Source: Blastomussa wellsi | Lineage: Eukaryota; Cnidaria; Anthozoa; Scleractinia; Plerogyridae | Assembly (NCBI GenBank): GCA_947652115.1 | Contig: OX393564.1 | Span: 16,275,324 to 16,339,323 of the forward strand | Direction: 5' to 3' | Length of the DNA: 64,000 nt | Shown: positions 1-14,400 of the stretch, one piece after another | Layout: the number at the start of each line of letters is the position of its first letter | Position numbering within the stretch: position 1 is the first letter of the stretch | Notes under the pieces: generated by a model | What the model saw: only the letters and a program-made list of their open reading frames with translations | Database searches by the model: none | Told to the model about the DNA's origin: nothing | Translations under genes and position numbers: made by a program

Positions 1-419
1 AAGTGGCGTTTGAGGATTACATATGATCATGCATTCTTTGGTCTTTCGATAATCTGAAACTTGCAAGGATTGTTCTGGGCGTGCCACAGTACCAATCGAT
101 ACTTAACTTCCGGACTAAATGGGCACGCCAATAAACCAATATTCTGTGAAACAAAAGAGAGAAATAAAAAATAAGAAGAAAAAGAGCAGTTGCATGGCTT
201 TAATACTTGTTTGATAAAATATTGGACACAGCTATTTGACCCAAGCCGACCGGGTACTATATCATATAAGTTCCGGTGATTTTGATTTGAATCTCGTCTT
301 CTCTCTAATTTGCTGTGTTTTCTATATTTTTGCTTTCTTTCACCTTTTTTTCAGCTATTGTTGCTACCAAATTATTGCTAAAACAAATATAATATAAAAA
401 GGCTGCTAACAGCCGCTTT

Positions 420-632
420 TCAAAACCGCAAAACCTCTTTATTTCTGCGTGGAAAAGCGCTGCAGAAAAGCCTTTTGAGCTTATGCTTTTGTCGATATGC
501 TTTACATTTTCTGTGAAACCAGTTTATTCCATCCATGAATCCGTCAGTTTTCATCAAATCGTTCCAGGTGGAGGAAGCGGTTGACGAGCCGTCAATAAGC
601 AACGACCAATCAGCTTGCGAGTTGTCGGTCAT
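420..632 (-). CDS. Possible divergent short ORF, 70 aa, unknown
   Basis: An ATG-to-stop frame of 70 codons reads leftward, away from the AFAP-like gene, with its start 170 bases from that gene's proposed start. The peptide begins MTDNSQADWSLLIDGSS and ends in a basic stretch (KCKAYRQKHKLKRLF). Its composition is not low-complexity and looks more protein-like than most chance frames here. I do not recognise the family. It could be a small gene or the first exon of a divergent gene leaving the window on the left; it could also be chance. No splice model was established. Confidence 0.22.
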   Translation of the reverse strand: MTDNSQADWSLLIDGSSTASSTWNDLMKTDGFMDGINWFHRKCKAYRQKHKLKRLFCSAFPRRNKEVLRF

Positions 633-802
633 CTGATCGCAAAGTCAACGCACCGCAGCTTTTTTTGAACAAGAAAAACATGGCGGTGAAATTAATAACT
701 CGTTTGTGTTTTAAGTAGAATTTTTAACGTTGGGACGGTGGATAAATGTTAAAATGGGTTGATTTATACGATGCAGTGTATGGTTTGGCCAACTAGACCA
801 GA
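633..802. promoter_or_regulatory. Possible 5' region of the AFAP-like gene, YY1-like motif
   Basis: The gap between the leftward ORF and the proposed plus-strand start would be a compact two-way promoter if both are real. It contains AACATGGCGG at 677-686, which resembles the YY1 core (AAGATGGCGGC) often found near animal transcription starts. The ATG in that motif opens only a 12-codon frame. No convincing TATA box lies here; a TATAAAAA at 393-400 is further left. The assignment is inference from position and one motif. Confidence 0.2.
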
Positions 803-827
803 ATGGATAAACATGACCGCTTTATCG
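803..827 (+). CDS. AFAP-like gene, proposed first coding exon (8 codons plus 1 nt)
   Basis: ATG at 803 opens MDKHDRFI and is cut by a strong donor (G|GTAAGG). One leftover G joins CA at 1082 to make the Ala codon expected before INQTLPG. The acceptor at 1080-1081 follows a pyrimidine-rich tract (ctctttgtcaacag). A stop (TAA at 1021-1023) blocks exon 2 from extending upstream, so an initiator must come from another exon. The phase match is the main support; a different first exon is possible. Confidence 0.55.
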
Positions 828-2400
828 GTAAGGATTTCGTCCGTGATTTTGTGCCTGTTTTACAACGACTACGTGTTTTGTGCCGTTTTCTTCGTTCGTG
901 ATTTCCATATTTCTTATTTGTCTTCATAATCTTCAAGGCTTGGGCTTGTTTATGTAACTATATTTAAGACATCTAATACTCAAGCGATCTTTTAGTGTAC
1001 ATTGTTTTGAGGAAGCTTTCTAAGCGTCAACCAACGTGTGTAAACTATGTTCTCACCGTATCGCTCGCTCTTTGTCAACAGCAATCAACCAAACGCTACC
1101 AGGGTTGGAAGATTTTCTCAAAGTGGTCCTTGGTAGCGAGCCATTGAGTGATGAAGCGAACAGACAACGAATCGAGTTTCTGAGAAGGTTAGAAAGTGTA
1201 TCGCGACCGCCATCACTGCCCCCGAGACCTGCAAATTTGAGTGAAATTTATCGCACTCGAATCCAGCAAAACGAAGGTCCGTCCGGAAGCTACTCGCAAG
1301 ATGAAACCAGTGTGTACAAAAACGACAAAGCGACAGATCCGGTTGAATTTGCCTCGCAGCAACGTGAATTATCCAGAGTTACAACCTTTTACAAGACCTA
1401 TGTTCCACAAACGGTTATTTTCGGCGATAAAGGTGGTAGAAATGGAGGCTTGTATTTTGCAAGACCGGGCAACTCGAGGGTAAGTTGAGGCTTCTGTGAA
1501 GTCTTTCTTGAAGTTTCTTAGCGTCTGTATCAACGCATTTAAACATACAGATTCGTCTGTATTTTGAGTTTATCACTTGTACGTGACTATATTTATTATT
1601 CAAAGCAATATACTTGTCCTCCCTGCGGTGAATTGCAGTACAGAGCAATGAATCATTTCTCAAGCGTTAACGGTAATTCGCGTAACGAAACCCTATTGAT
1701 CTTCTGTTCCAGTAACGTAAATTACAGACACTGCACGGTTTCAATATTGCTGTTGTTACGCATAAATTCATGTAAGTTAATGCAGGGTGTCGAATCGGAG
1801 ATTAATATTTGGAATTTTGTATCTGATGAAGTTATCGCGTGTAAATAATCGATCAGCTCTGCATTCAAGTGTAGATTTCGTTGCTGATAAAGGAATTGAA
1901 ACCAACAAGGTCAGTGTGGTGTGGATTCTTTCTGCCACGTTTTTTCGTTGAATTTTAAATCGTTCCCTTTGTCGATTTAAAACTCTGTTTATACAATTCG
2001 GTGTTTTTAATCAGGGCATCCAGTCACAATTTCTTTTCAAAAGACACAAAAGACCTTTTGTTCCACGTATGCTAAATTACTGTAGATCAATAATAAGTCC
2101 TGAACCTTGAAAATTTTCAGTGGTTGTGTGAATACGTTTCAGCAGGATATTGCAGGCACCCTCAAAATTCTATTCTTATCCAATGGTTGACCTTTCCACA
2201 ATACTTTGTATTTCAGGCTAATTTTAATTTGCAGTTTTGTAAATTATACCACTACCATATAGATTGGATTCCATTGATTTTCATTGTAACAATTGGCTTG
2301 TTGATTTATCATTCCATTAACAACCAGTTAGCTATAAAAACATTATTTTGAGTCAAAATCAGTTTAGAAGCTGAAATCAAAACTGTTTGCCATTGAATAG

Positions 2401-2445
<45 letters not shown>

Positions 2446-5400
2446 GTATAACAATATAATTTGGTTTTATCAACCCAGTTGATAAAACCAAATTATATTG
2501 TTTGCCATTGAGTTGCTGAAACCCATAGATTGAGGTAAATTTTTTTAATTTGACATTTACATATCAAAATAAACCTGCATGCTTTCACCATGAAGGCAGT
2601 GATGTTTTTGGCAACTGCCTGAGTATCATTTCAAGCACATCTTTAAGATCAATGTCTAAATGTAATTCTGGAATCTTCATAATATTAACAAAGATTATCT
2701 GCAACCACAAACATAAGAGGCTTAAGAATTCCTCAGGTTTTGTTTCAGCAGTGTTTCCTCATGTGGTTTCTACTCTCAGACATAAATGGTTAAACCTCAA
2801 GGAAATAACTGTCCATGAACGAACTTTATTCTGCATCGTAATGGTTTCACTCTAGACTACAAGATAACACTTCAAATATGAATAATAATCTTAGCACAAA
2901 CTAACTAATTACAATATCTAGGCACACTTACATGTATCCAAATTAGTAAAGAATTATGTTCCACACAAAAGATAACAATAAATGCTAATCATATGTAACC
3001 TTGCATTATAACAAGCAGGGAGATGAAAACTCTTTAGAAACATCTTAATTTCTCTATCTGAAAGTTATTTCAATCTGAAATTAATTAACTGTTACCAAAA
3101 GTTGTCCCATACTCTCGTTTGAATTTGTATACAAAGTTGGAAGAATAACAATATATTATGGTTAGAAAGTATTCTTTAATACACTTTTCTTTGTTGGTGT
3201 GCCTTATTCAAGAGCAACATTAGAATCTTGAGAATTTTTGGAAATGGTTCATAGGCAAAAGATACTATACAAATATTAATTGAAGTGTGTATTGTCACCA
3301 TGTCATCAGGCCATTTCATTGCGTCAGACTTTCAGAATAGTTGCTAAAAGGGTTGGGGGTAAATTTTATAAACTATGAATATTCTGTTTTGTGTACTCAC
3401 AAGATGTGAACATAATATTGCACAGGTAAATTTTTTAACATGAAATTCAATTATTGCATCAGTAGCACTCAGACATTCTAATTGCCAGCGTTTTTGGTGT
3501 TTTTGGAGTTTTAGATGAGGAGTCAAGACACCTCATTTTCATAATGCTGCTAGAGCTATGATGTTGTAGATAGTGATATGTACAATCTTTTAACTAGGAA
3601 AAAAATCTGGTCGATTTCCTGACAATCTTCAATTAACAGTGCTTGCTTGTGGTGTAAACCACTGTCTTTGCTATTGTGTGTGTGTTGACCTTGTTTGTCA
3701 TGATTAGCATTTTTGACAAGCCTTCCTGAACTATGGCAATTAATACCTCATTACATTTTTCTAATGACTGACTTCTATTGCCTGTGTTGTACCATGAATG
3801 TTTTTGCTCCTTTCGTTCATATAGAATACTGTAATTTTTCAGGAGCTTCTTAATTTGTTATATATCAAAGCCTTGATTTTGGTTTTGAAAGGTTTTTCTT
3901 TGTGATCTGCAAGTGATATCACAATAGACAAATTGGTGCCAAATAATCCTCAAGAAACAAGTTAATCCTGGTTAGAAAACTGAAATTACATATACCACAG
4001 AACCATCTTATAATAATCCCAAAGCTATACTTTGCAATCACATGAGAATTCTTCTTTGAGTTGGGAGGAAGTTTTGACACAGTTTTTATTTGAAACTGTA
4101 TTCATAGTGCCCTGCAACTTGTGTTCTGCAGATTCTTTGAGTTCAGTGTGATATATTGCAGCACTCTCTTTCCAGAATGATCCTGAAAATTGCATTTGGA
4201 TTGTGTGTTGGAGAAATTAATTATTGGAGGATCATTAACAACAACATTTATTCACTGAAGTAGAGGTGGCTTGTCATTTTAATTGGCTACGCTACTAGAG
4301 GACTATTAGTAATAACCCCGAGTTGCAATCGAGAGTGACGCTTACTTTCGTTTTATTCCCAAATAAATATTTCTTCAACTTGCATTTGCTGACTTTATTA
4401 TTGCCTTTTCTGTCCAACCAGTTGAGTGATAGAAATTAGAACCGTAGCCCTTGCAGGCTATGGGTCTAATTGTTAACTAGTCACTGACACTGAGGAAAAT
4501 AGTTGTTTTACATATATAGTATATGTACTAAAACAGTGAGACAGTATATAGCTCAAAAATGATTTTTTTAACTCATTTATTCAACTCAATCATTTATGTG
4601 AGGGCCTGCATGAGACTCACAAATTACTTGGAAGTGAATAGCAAATGATATCCCATGTTTGAATACTTTAGTCGATCAGCACAAAGTAAAACACTGAAAG
4701 TCAAATTTCTCAAGTAAACAGCAAAAGTAAAATTCCTCAAAATCACTCAAATTCATCAATTTGAGTAAAAGGAGCAACAGACAAGAGGTAATACACATTT
4801 ACGTTTATTCAGTAAGCATTTGTTCATATTTTTGCAATTTTTATGCAATTCTGGAACCATTCTGGAAATCCCATACATTCGGTTTAGATATGTAAATGTG
4901 CACATACAAACAGTTTGTCTGGGCATCCTGTGATTGTACCTAGAGCTTTTTGCGTGCACTTTGCCAGGTGAGTAGCTAAATAATGGTTTTCATTTGGCTT
5001 TGGAAAAAGCCATACATGTGTCTGAGAATTTGACGAATTTCCTCTTATATTGTCCATGGGCATTCCACTATCTCCCATGTACATACAATGTCTTTATTCT
5101 GCCTAATGGTAATCAGTATTGTGATATTTTACATTCCAGGATGGCATTCGAGACTCCATCCAGAGTTCAAGCAGTACTGACGATGATATCTATGAGCATC
5201 TCAGTTTAAAGAGCCTTTCTCCCACCGATCCTGTTGGCACGCAGGATGGTGACGGAAGCACTAAAACAGAAGACTCATTTGCATTTCCCAGCCCTCCTAA
5301 GACTCCTCAGGAACATTTTTCTGGCATTTATGTACCAGCGCGGTCAGGTAGTTTGAGGAGTTCTGGAGGCAAAGGCAAGCTCTCCACAGGGTGGTAAGTG

Positions 5401-8400
5401 TTGTGTTCTCCTGGCTCAGCCACAAATGAAACAGAATGTTTTCTCATATACATATGTGGGAGTCTAGGTGCTAGTGTGTGGGGGTCTTAATGTAGGTCTC
5501 ATGGCTTGTCAAAGTATTCTTGATGCCTTGTTGTGTGGTTCGGCTTGGTAGGCTCCCAGTTGTGGCTGAGAAGTACAGCAATCTTTTACTACATGTTTGT
5601 GTATCATATGGAAAGCCAAAAAATGAAAATTCAAGCAATTAGATAGCAAAATTTGCGGTTATGCTGTTTCACATGGTCTTTGCAAAGCCACTAATGCTGG
5701 CTGTTTTTCTATGAGTGTCATGTTTTAAAGCCCCTACCTTTTCTTTCAGGTTTAAGAAAGAAGCAAAACTGAATGAAGAAGTTTATGTGTCAAACTTAAG
5801 GGAACCAGTAATCAAAGGTTATCTTAAAGATATCAAAGCAAACAAAAGACGCTGGTGTGTTCTACAAGGTAATCGCTTGCATATCTTCAAGAATCAAGAA
5901 GATCCTGCCATCATGATTTTGTACTTGCCAGAATGCAACATTGGTGTTGATGATAAGAAGAAGATCAGCTATAGTTTTCGACTGATCCCAGCTGACGGGC
6001 CAGGTGTGACATTAGCCATAGAAGATGGCCAGGATCTTTCTCCGTGGATGAGTGCAATTATGGCCGCAGCTGTACGACGAAGCAGTATTGACCGGCCTGT
6101 CAGTCCTCTAGAAGCTTTATTTACTCTGGAGCAGGCTAGAGCAGAAAAGATGCGTGTAGCTGATGTGGATGGCGGAATAGAAGAAGAGAAAGAAGAGTCG
6201 GAAGAAGGCATTTATGAAAGACCTGTGGATGTTATTGTGGTAAGACTTGGCAATAAATATTAACAACTGCATTGCTAAGTGGAGGTTGGTTGCCTGGGGT
6301 ATTCTGCTCCTGTTTTATGTTCTGGCTATTCTGCCCCCCAGGAGCAGAATAGCCAGAATACATATATATTTCGGAATATATTCTTATTCCTGAATATCCC
6401 AAACGAATGTGCCCTTGTATTTAGGGAAGGGCTTTAAAGGGGCATTGTGAGGGTGATTTTGGAGTGTTCAAGTCAATTCTGTGCTAAAGTCATTGCTACC
6501 TTTACTCATGCAAAAAATGCCGCTAAAGAATTGCAAAGAAGATATCAAATGAACATTTTGCAGTGAGAGAAAACCATAATAGTTGGTTTCCGAGCCTATG
6601 TGTAGCCGTACCCACCCCCGAGGAAAAGCGGGAGGGAGGGGTACAAATTGTGTTATGTTGCGTCACGCCTTTTGCATATTGGTTAATCGCTTGATCTATT
6701 CTTTCGAGAACACCGATTGGCCGAGATAGATGTACATGTAACATGAGCGGATAAGTCGGGACTGGTGGCCGCCACACAAACTGAAATTGCTTTTTATGTC
6801 GTCATTCAAGATCAAAAAGAATGCAAGAAACACATTCTCTACGGCACACAAAGGTCCACAAACTGTATTGGCTTATAAATGTCACTCTACAACGTCGGAG
6901 TTTAACCTTCAAGATCCAAACGAGTGCAAGAAACAATCTCTATGGCACAACGGCCTTCTGAAAAACAAAAAGTTGTGTTGTGGCATTCTTTAGTTATCAA
7001 ACAAACCGCAAGTCGCCAGGTGGTGACCAGTTCTGAAAATTTAGTCGCCAGTGCTCAATAATTTCGCAAGTCCTGTCTTTCTGAAGTCAGTCGACAGATT
7101 AACTGACACAAAATACTTATAATTTCTTGCAAAAAAATTGAATTTCACACTGACACATGCAAATTGAAAGTCCCACTTATACCCCACATGTTAAACAGCA
7201 AGGTCCAGGTCACTTCCAGGATTTGGAAGTGCACTCTGGTTGGTCTACGTAAAAAACCACTCGTTTCAGCAAACATTTGTGGGGAGGAAGATTGTGTGAC
7301 AAGCCGAAAGAACATCTGCTTAGGGGGCTACAATATCTTTGTATCAGTTTCGTTATTTCCTGGTAAATCTTTCATCCAAGGTTGTCAAGGTGGTACAGAC
7401 ACCATGGAAGCAACCCTCCAACTTAATTTTTTTCCTTAGTGGCCATTTGGCCACTGACTGTTTGAGTTTGATCGCCAGTGAAACATTTTAGTTGCTAAAG
7501 TTAGCTCAAGCGCTCAATCCTTCTTCTCAATTTTAGTCGCCAGTTGACGACTTCTGTTGCAATTTAGTCACCAGCTCCAAAATATTGGTCGTGTGGCGAC
7601 TAAAATTGTCCCAACTAGGAGGGTTGCATGGAAGAGAACGTCATAGTAAGGACAATAAGTACCAGTTTCATCAGCTGGCACTTGTTCCCCGGCTGTCATT
7701 TAATTCATAGTTGAGGGCATTGATACCTCTAAATGCAGCAACTGTAGAGAGTAGGACTGGTGCAATGATTTTTACTGTGAAAATAAATTGACTTAAGTAT
7801 CTCTGTTTTCATCATTATAGAGTGGAACACCATCTGCTCACAGTACTCCTAAGGGGGAGGAGGATGAAGGCTATGATGCACCCCTCCCTCCCCTCCCTAT
7901 TGATGATGATTCCTCATCGGAAAGCAGCTCCGATGAAGATGAAAGCATGGACAAAAAAGAAACTGGTAAAAAGGCTGCAGCGAAGAAGAAAATTTACGAT
8001 GAGATCCCACCTGATCTCCTTGCAGAGCTTGCAGCTGGGCAACACAAAGGGGGCAAAGAATCAAGCAAAAGCCAAGATTCCATCTGTGATGAAGGCTCAA
8101 CTAATGACCAATCATTGGACTTCACAGACAGTCACAGTGAACACAGTGGGAATATCAGCAACAGGCATAGCTATGTTGAACCTATAGCAAGCGATGATAC
8201 CGCTAGCTCTGAACCTAAGGAGGAAAAGATGGAAATCGCGTCACGAAAGAGAACTTCCACAGTACTCAGTGTCAGCATAGAGTCTGTGTGTTCTGATACA
8301 GAAGACGGTACATGTAGAACTAGTTCGGTTACTTCAGAAACAAATGTAACATCCAAAGGATTAGGCCCAAAAGTGAAGAGGAGGAGGAAACTTGTTCCGG

Positions 8401-11400
8401 CTGAAGCCGAGCTTCAGTTTCTTCAAGATCCCAGTGCAATGCATAGTGGCATCTTATATCAGAAGCGCAGATTAGGAGTCTGGTCAAAACGCTACTGCAA
8501 GATTATTGACAGCAGATTCAAGTGTTACAGGTAAGTTTTATAACAATTTGGTCAGTAGATAACTTTTATGGGCCTTTGCCGATTGGCCAGTTACATGTAT
8601 CATGAAAAGTAACCTACCCAGCAGGAAACCTGAAGACCCAGATGGCATCTTTTTCAAACGCTAAGCATTATTTGTTCTGTGAACAACCAGGGACAAATGT
8701 TTTGAGTTAGATTGCAGCTTCAGTGTTTGTAAACTTCCAATTTCCACTTTTCTTCTAAGAAATCCAGCTGACCAGAAACCAACCCTTAACTTCCCAATCC
8801 TTGGTTATGATGTAAGTTTGATGGACAACAAAGAATCAAAGAAGAGCTACTGTATCAAGATCTCACACCCTAGCCAGGAGACATATTATTTTGCCACAGA
8901 CTCAAGAGTATCAATCGAACGTTGGATTGAGGTGCTGTCTTTGGCTGCCACAGGGAGGCTAGATGTCATTGCTCCGTATCCGCCATATTTCTGTGCTGAG
9001 CAATCTGGAGATGAGCTAAAGAGCAGATCAAGAGAGTCATTGCTGAGTAGCGAGGTAGGATGAGTGAGATGCAATAATTACCTTTGTTGCGGGCTCACAA
9101 TCATTGTTTATTATGCGTCTATGAATAATCATTACACAAGAAAGTAAAAGTTGCAGCAAAACACATTCTTACTGGCCAAGAACCAAACGATTCAGATTAA
9201 TCATGGATTTAGTTTGGTGTACATAGACTGCAAGCTTGATTCTACCGGGTATCCACTGATAACTGCAGGGGGCAAGGCCTGAGTCAACTATCAAAGTCAG
9301 TTGAGTGGCTGATCTACGTTTAACATCATATTCAATTTGGTAAAACTAATTTGAAAGGAACTCCCCTAACGCAAACCTCACACTTGTTTAATTAATAGTT
9401 GTACAGCTGTAGGCACCATAAAGAAACAGAGATGTTATGTTTTCTTATTGTATTTTTCACCTTTCAACAGGGTCGGCTTTCTGACGATGATAGTGCAGAC
9501 ACCTTGGATGAGTTGGACCCGCCTTCAGAAAAAAGCCATAGTCTCAATAGGCTTCAAACAAATGAAGAGCAGAACAGATTTCCAACTGAGAAGACAAATG
9601 CTGTGCTGCCTAATGACACAAGGTGTGCAATTGTTACTGTTGTGCCTATTTGCTCGGCCTGTCCAGTCCCTCCTTGTTTCACTCGGCATGTCTCCCTTCT
9701 CGTGAAATGTGATACTTTGTTATGAGAGATGCAAGTTGGAGTAAGCTATGAGTGGTTTTCAAGTTTGTTAAAAATTCCAACTGTTTTTCAAACTTCATTG
9801 TATCTGGTCATGGAGTGAACGTCATTGAAACATATTTTACAGAGTACAACTGTTGTTGTCTTTCTTTTCTTTGCGGCTTATTTATTGCTACATGCATTCC
9901 ACCCATTTGAAGCTGCCAATCTATTAGCAGAGCCCCATACCCATAGAAATAGGAGAACCAAGCATGCATACAAAGCACAAACGGGAGAACCATGCCTTTC
10001 ATTTTTCATGGTCAAAAAGGCAAGCGGCATGACTCTAAGGCACGTGCAAAATGTGTCCGTACATCCGTCCGTACGTGCATACATACGAACGTCCCCCCAA
10101 TGTAGGGAGGCCATAGTCCAAAGATAGATGACCTGGTTAACATTTTAAAAGGTTGCCACAAGCTTACATCTTTGCCATGTTTTGGTCAATTGACAGCTGT
10201 CAAAATAAGGTATCCGCTCACCAGTATCAAATGACCGTATTGCGGGTTTAGAACTCAACGAGGCCACGTTTTTTTTTTCTAAAGTAAACACTGACCAGGT
10301 ATTGGTTTTCATTCATCGCGGACTCAAGTCCGACTTTTTAGGATTCTGGCAGGGTTTTGTAATTTTTCAAGGTTGTTCTCAGTGGAATTTCTGCAATTGG
10401 AAGTTGATGTTTGGTTTATTCAGATTTATTTCAGCCGTGAAGGCATTTTCATAAACAAGCGTGATGGAGTCCAGGAACGGAGCTCCGCTTTTAGGCTTGG
10501 CTAAATCTATATATTACATCCTTCAGATTTCAGTATTACTATAGAAACAGCTAGAGAATAATGTAAGTCATTTTTAACAAAAGTTTGACCAGCATAGCAT
10601 TTTACAAAGGAGTACCTCACAGCAAGATCTGGCAGTTTTAAAGGGGAACTGTCACGAATATCATTTCAAAAACACAAGAGCCTAAAGTGATATTACAGCA
10701 AGTGGAAGCCTTCAAATAATGTCCAGTTTCATAAAAATTGTACTATGCCAGTATACTGAAGTTACATCAAGGAGTGAGGCTGGCTTTTTCAAGTTTGGCC
10801 CTTGTTTGAATTCTCTCTTCCTTCAGCTTTGTACTTGATACCTTCATCTTCATGTCCTATGCACATTTCATGTATGGACAAAAATATCTTGTCATGATTT
10901 TACTAAAAATCATTGCTGTTCAAAGTGGTTAAAAAGCAGTGTAAGCTAATAAATTTGCTTTGGAAGGAATTTCAATACAGCCATATGTAATAAGCACACC
11001 AAAACAATAAAACTTTTGCGTTGGAGAAATGTTTACTGTTTTTGTTGTTTGGTCTTCCATTATAGCTGCCTTAAAAACCCCTACATACTATTCTTGCTGT
11101 AATAAAATTTTGTGATTTATTTTTTTGGTGACAAGTGGAAAATAAAACAATTCATTTTAGTGAAATTAGCAGCTAAGAATGTGAATTACATCTTTCCCAG
11201 GGATGTGGAACCTTCTAAGTCTGCTGAGACTCGAACAAAGGCTTCAGAAGGTGGAGTACAGGCATCTCCAGAAACTGCAGTCAAGGAGAGGACACATAAG
11301 AAACGGAAAGAGAAACCGCGAGAAGGAACAAGTAAGAATGACAGAATCTGTGGGTATACGTAGATTTGAGTGATTACTGATAGCTTTTATAATGGTGGGA

Positions 11401-14400
11401 AAATAAATGCATGGCAGAAAGAGTTGAATTGTTTATTTGTTGTGAGGTATGGAAAGTTGTGAAAATTGCCCTGGAAAGGGCTCTGTTAAAGGAGCACGGT
11501 CACGGATGACAGGGTTTGAAAAGTTTAGCCTAAATTTTTCAAATTTGACAATTGCAGTCAAAGCCACCCTTGATTCTTCTTAGTTCATTGGTGCATCTTT
11601 AGTGTTTTTCTACCTTAGTAAACTACTATTTCAAGATTTCGTTTGATTTGAAGGCAATTTTATACATTGCCAAAGTTAACTTTATTCATGGTGACTATGC
11701 CCCTTTAATATAACTTCTTTGTGTAAGTTATAGATAACTTGTTGGGAGGCAGGGGTGGCTAAGCCTGGTTCACACTAGCGACATAAGGCCGACATAACGA
11801 CAAGGGCACGCAAATGCAAAAAAGACGTTACAGTTACAATGTATGTTTTATGTCACCAGTGTGAACAACACAACATAACGACATAGCAGGAACATAATGA
11901 CATAAAGCTACATGAACATAACGACATAAGGAAAAGATTCCCTAAAGCCTAGTTCCCACTAGCGACATAAGGATCATAATCATAAGCGTGAACATAACGC
12001 TCTTATGTCGCTTATGTCTTAGTGTGAACGTCCAGAAACATAATTATATGAGCCCTTATGATCGACATAATCATAAGAAAATGGTCGATCATTTTCTTAT
12101 GATTATGATTATGTCTGTGACTATGACTGTTGCTTTTATTTGTAGTGGGAACGCGAAAATCATAACGACATAATCATAAGCATAATGGCGCAGCGGAGTT
12201 ATTGTGTTTTGACCAATTAACGTCTAGGTCCAGTACTTTTGGGTCGGTTGATTTTAAGATGGCGTCCAGCTTGGTAAACCGTTCTTTAAGATTTTAGCGC
12301 AGCCGTTCCCACTAGAACATAAGAAGCTTATGTTTATGTTTATGATTATCCTATGATCCTTATGTCACTAGTGGGAACTAGGCTTAACCAACTTTTTTGT
12401 TCTTACTTTGTTTGCCGCTGAAGTTCTCGCATCGACAGGATCGCTTATTATCGCTCAACTGAATCAAATTTTGGACCCCCCTATCAAAAATTCCTGGATC
12501 CTGCCTCCCACCAATGTGGTGCAGTGTTGGCTTCCAGACCCATATGTGGGTCGTGGTTGTTGTGGTTCTCATCTTTGTTTGCCAATTTTCCTCCCTCCTC
12601 TCCATTAGAACTTACACTTCTAATTCCCGCAAGAGCCACTCGTTATCATCACCGTCGTCATCATCGTTTTCATTTGGCATTATTTGATAATTATCATTAT
12701 TATTTATTTTTCAATGCATACCTCAGACAGCTTCAATTTGATCCATAAAATTACGCTCAAAAAGAAACGTCTGTTCACTCACGCCGCATTTACTCTGTGT
12801 TCTGTGCAATCCTAGTTGTCACGCACTGTATTGTGTGACTCTTGGATACAAGCTCTTGTTTATTTGGTTGACTTTGGTAGCCTAGTTTGAGCGACTCTAC
12901 TTAAAAAAAGTCTTATAGTTCGCTGGTTGCTAATAATTTGGATTGTTCTTGTCATTTTAGAGAGTCCCTCGACCATGAGCCCACCTCACAGCATGTTTAT
13001 CAGTGAGTCGGTTGATGGGCAAGCCAAACCCGAGCCGATGAATGAAGAATACGCTTCTCGTCCTCAAGGCAGTGCCAAGGTCAGTCGATTCACTTCATTC
13101 ACGCTATACATTATCGAGCATGTGTGCAGAGTTTTCTCGATCCCGCTAGCAAAACCTAATCAAGAGATTATCAAGAGTAGACCTGAGTGAAGAGTGTGGG
13201 AAAGAAGAAAAATGCGCACGTTACTAAAACTATTTGCCTGGGAATATGGAACCTTTATTAGTGATTGCAGCAAGAAAAGACAAAGGACCAAGCAATTGGG
13301 AAAAAGCATTTTCTTCTTACCCATACATATTGTGAGAGGTGCGGTGGGCCTCTGGATTGGTAGCCCTGGCCGGAGCACTGCCTGGTTAGTTTACCGGCGA
13401 CGGAGTCGGAGTCGTACCTGGAGTCATAAGCACGACATAATCGGAACGTTTCCATTTTCTACCGATTCCGTTTATGACTCCGTCGCTTACAATCAAGTGA
13501 AAACTAGATTATCGAAGTCGCAATCGCTTATTTCCGTTTCGTAAACGGTCGAGTCCATTTTTAACGGTCGATGCTGTAATTGGCAACCAAGCTTTTCGTC
13601 AGAACTGGTTATAATTTAGTGATAGACTAATACACACTTTCCAAATGCTTAATTGGTCAATTTCACACTGGTTTGCTTGTGGTTAGCTTGTATTTGTTGG
13701 GTAAGGCACTATAGGGTACTATCAGTAAAATAGACTGAGGAAAGTCATCTTCAGGTCAAAGTCAGGTTCAGGGTTCGATTCTGGTCATTGACGAACAATT
13801 TTTTTTGTGGGGAAAAAAATTCGATGATGTCTCAAAAATGGCATCGACCGTTTACGAAAGGGACACTTACTTCGCAATCAGAAGTGGAAGAACAAACCAA
13901 TCACATTGTTAGTTTCAGGCACTCCGAGTACTTCTTTTCTGCTTGCGACAACGACGCAAGACTCCATCGCTTTTGACTCATACTCCATCGCTAGTGAAAA
14001 CAAAACTTAAGGATAAGCTCTGGCCTGATTGGCCACTGGGCTCGCAGGCAGATTTCCTTTAAGGGAGCGTGCGAATGAACTGAAATTTACGGACATCTCA
14101 TGTTGTTGTTTTATTAACAGGAGAACAGTGAAGATTCTTCCTCAAAGAAAGACAAGCGATGGACAGAAGCTCTGAAAAAGAAGAAGTTATCACGCGGCCA
14201 TTCCTATGACTACAGATTACAGGGGAATGTAACATCTTCCAGTCATCAAGCGAACACCAAAAACAAACATCTAAGCATGAGACGGAAGAACTCACAGACA
14301 ATTGTGCATTTAATGAATTTATTTGACAAGGAAGGTCGGTTCTGTGGCTATCTTACCCAGGTTAGATACAACAAGTTTGGTACCACACATTTACGAAGAT

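Noticed and set aside
1036..1488. A gene starting at the GTG at 1036
   Set aside because: Animal genes rarely start at GTG; the frame is better explained as exon 2 joined to an upstream ATG exon at 803, with an acceptor at 1081.
12635..12710. A microsatellite of ATC units
   Set aside because: The TCATCACCGTCGTCATCATC-type run is too irregular to call a simple repeat with confidence.
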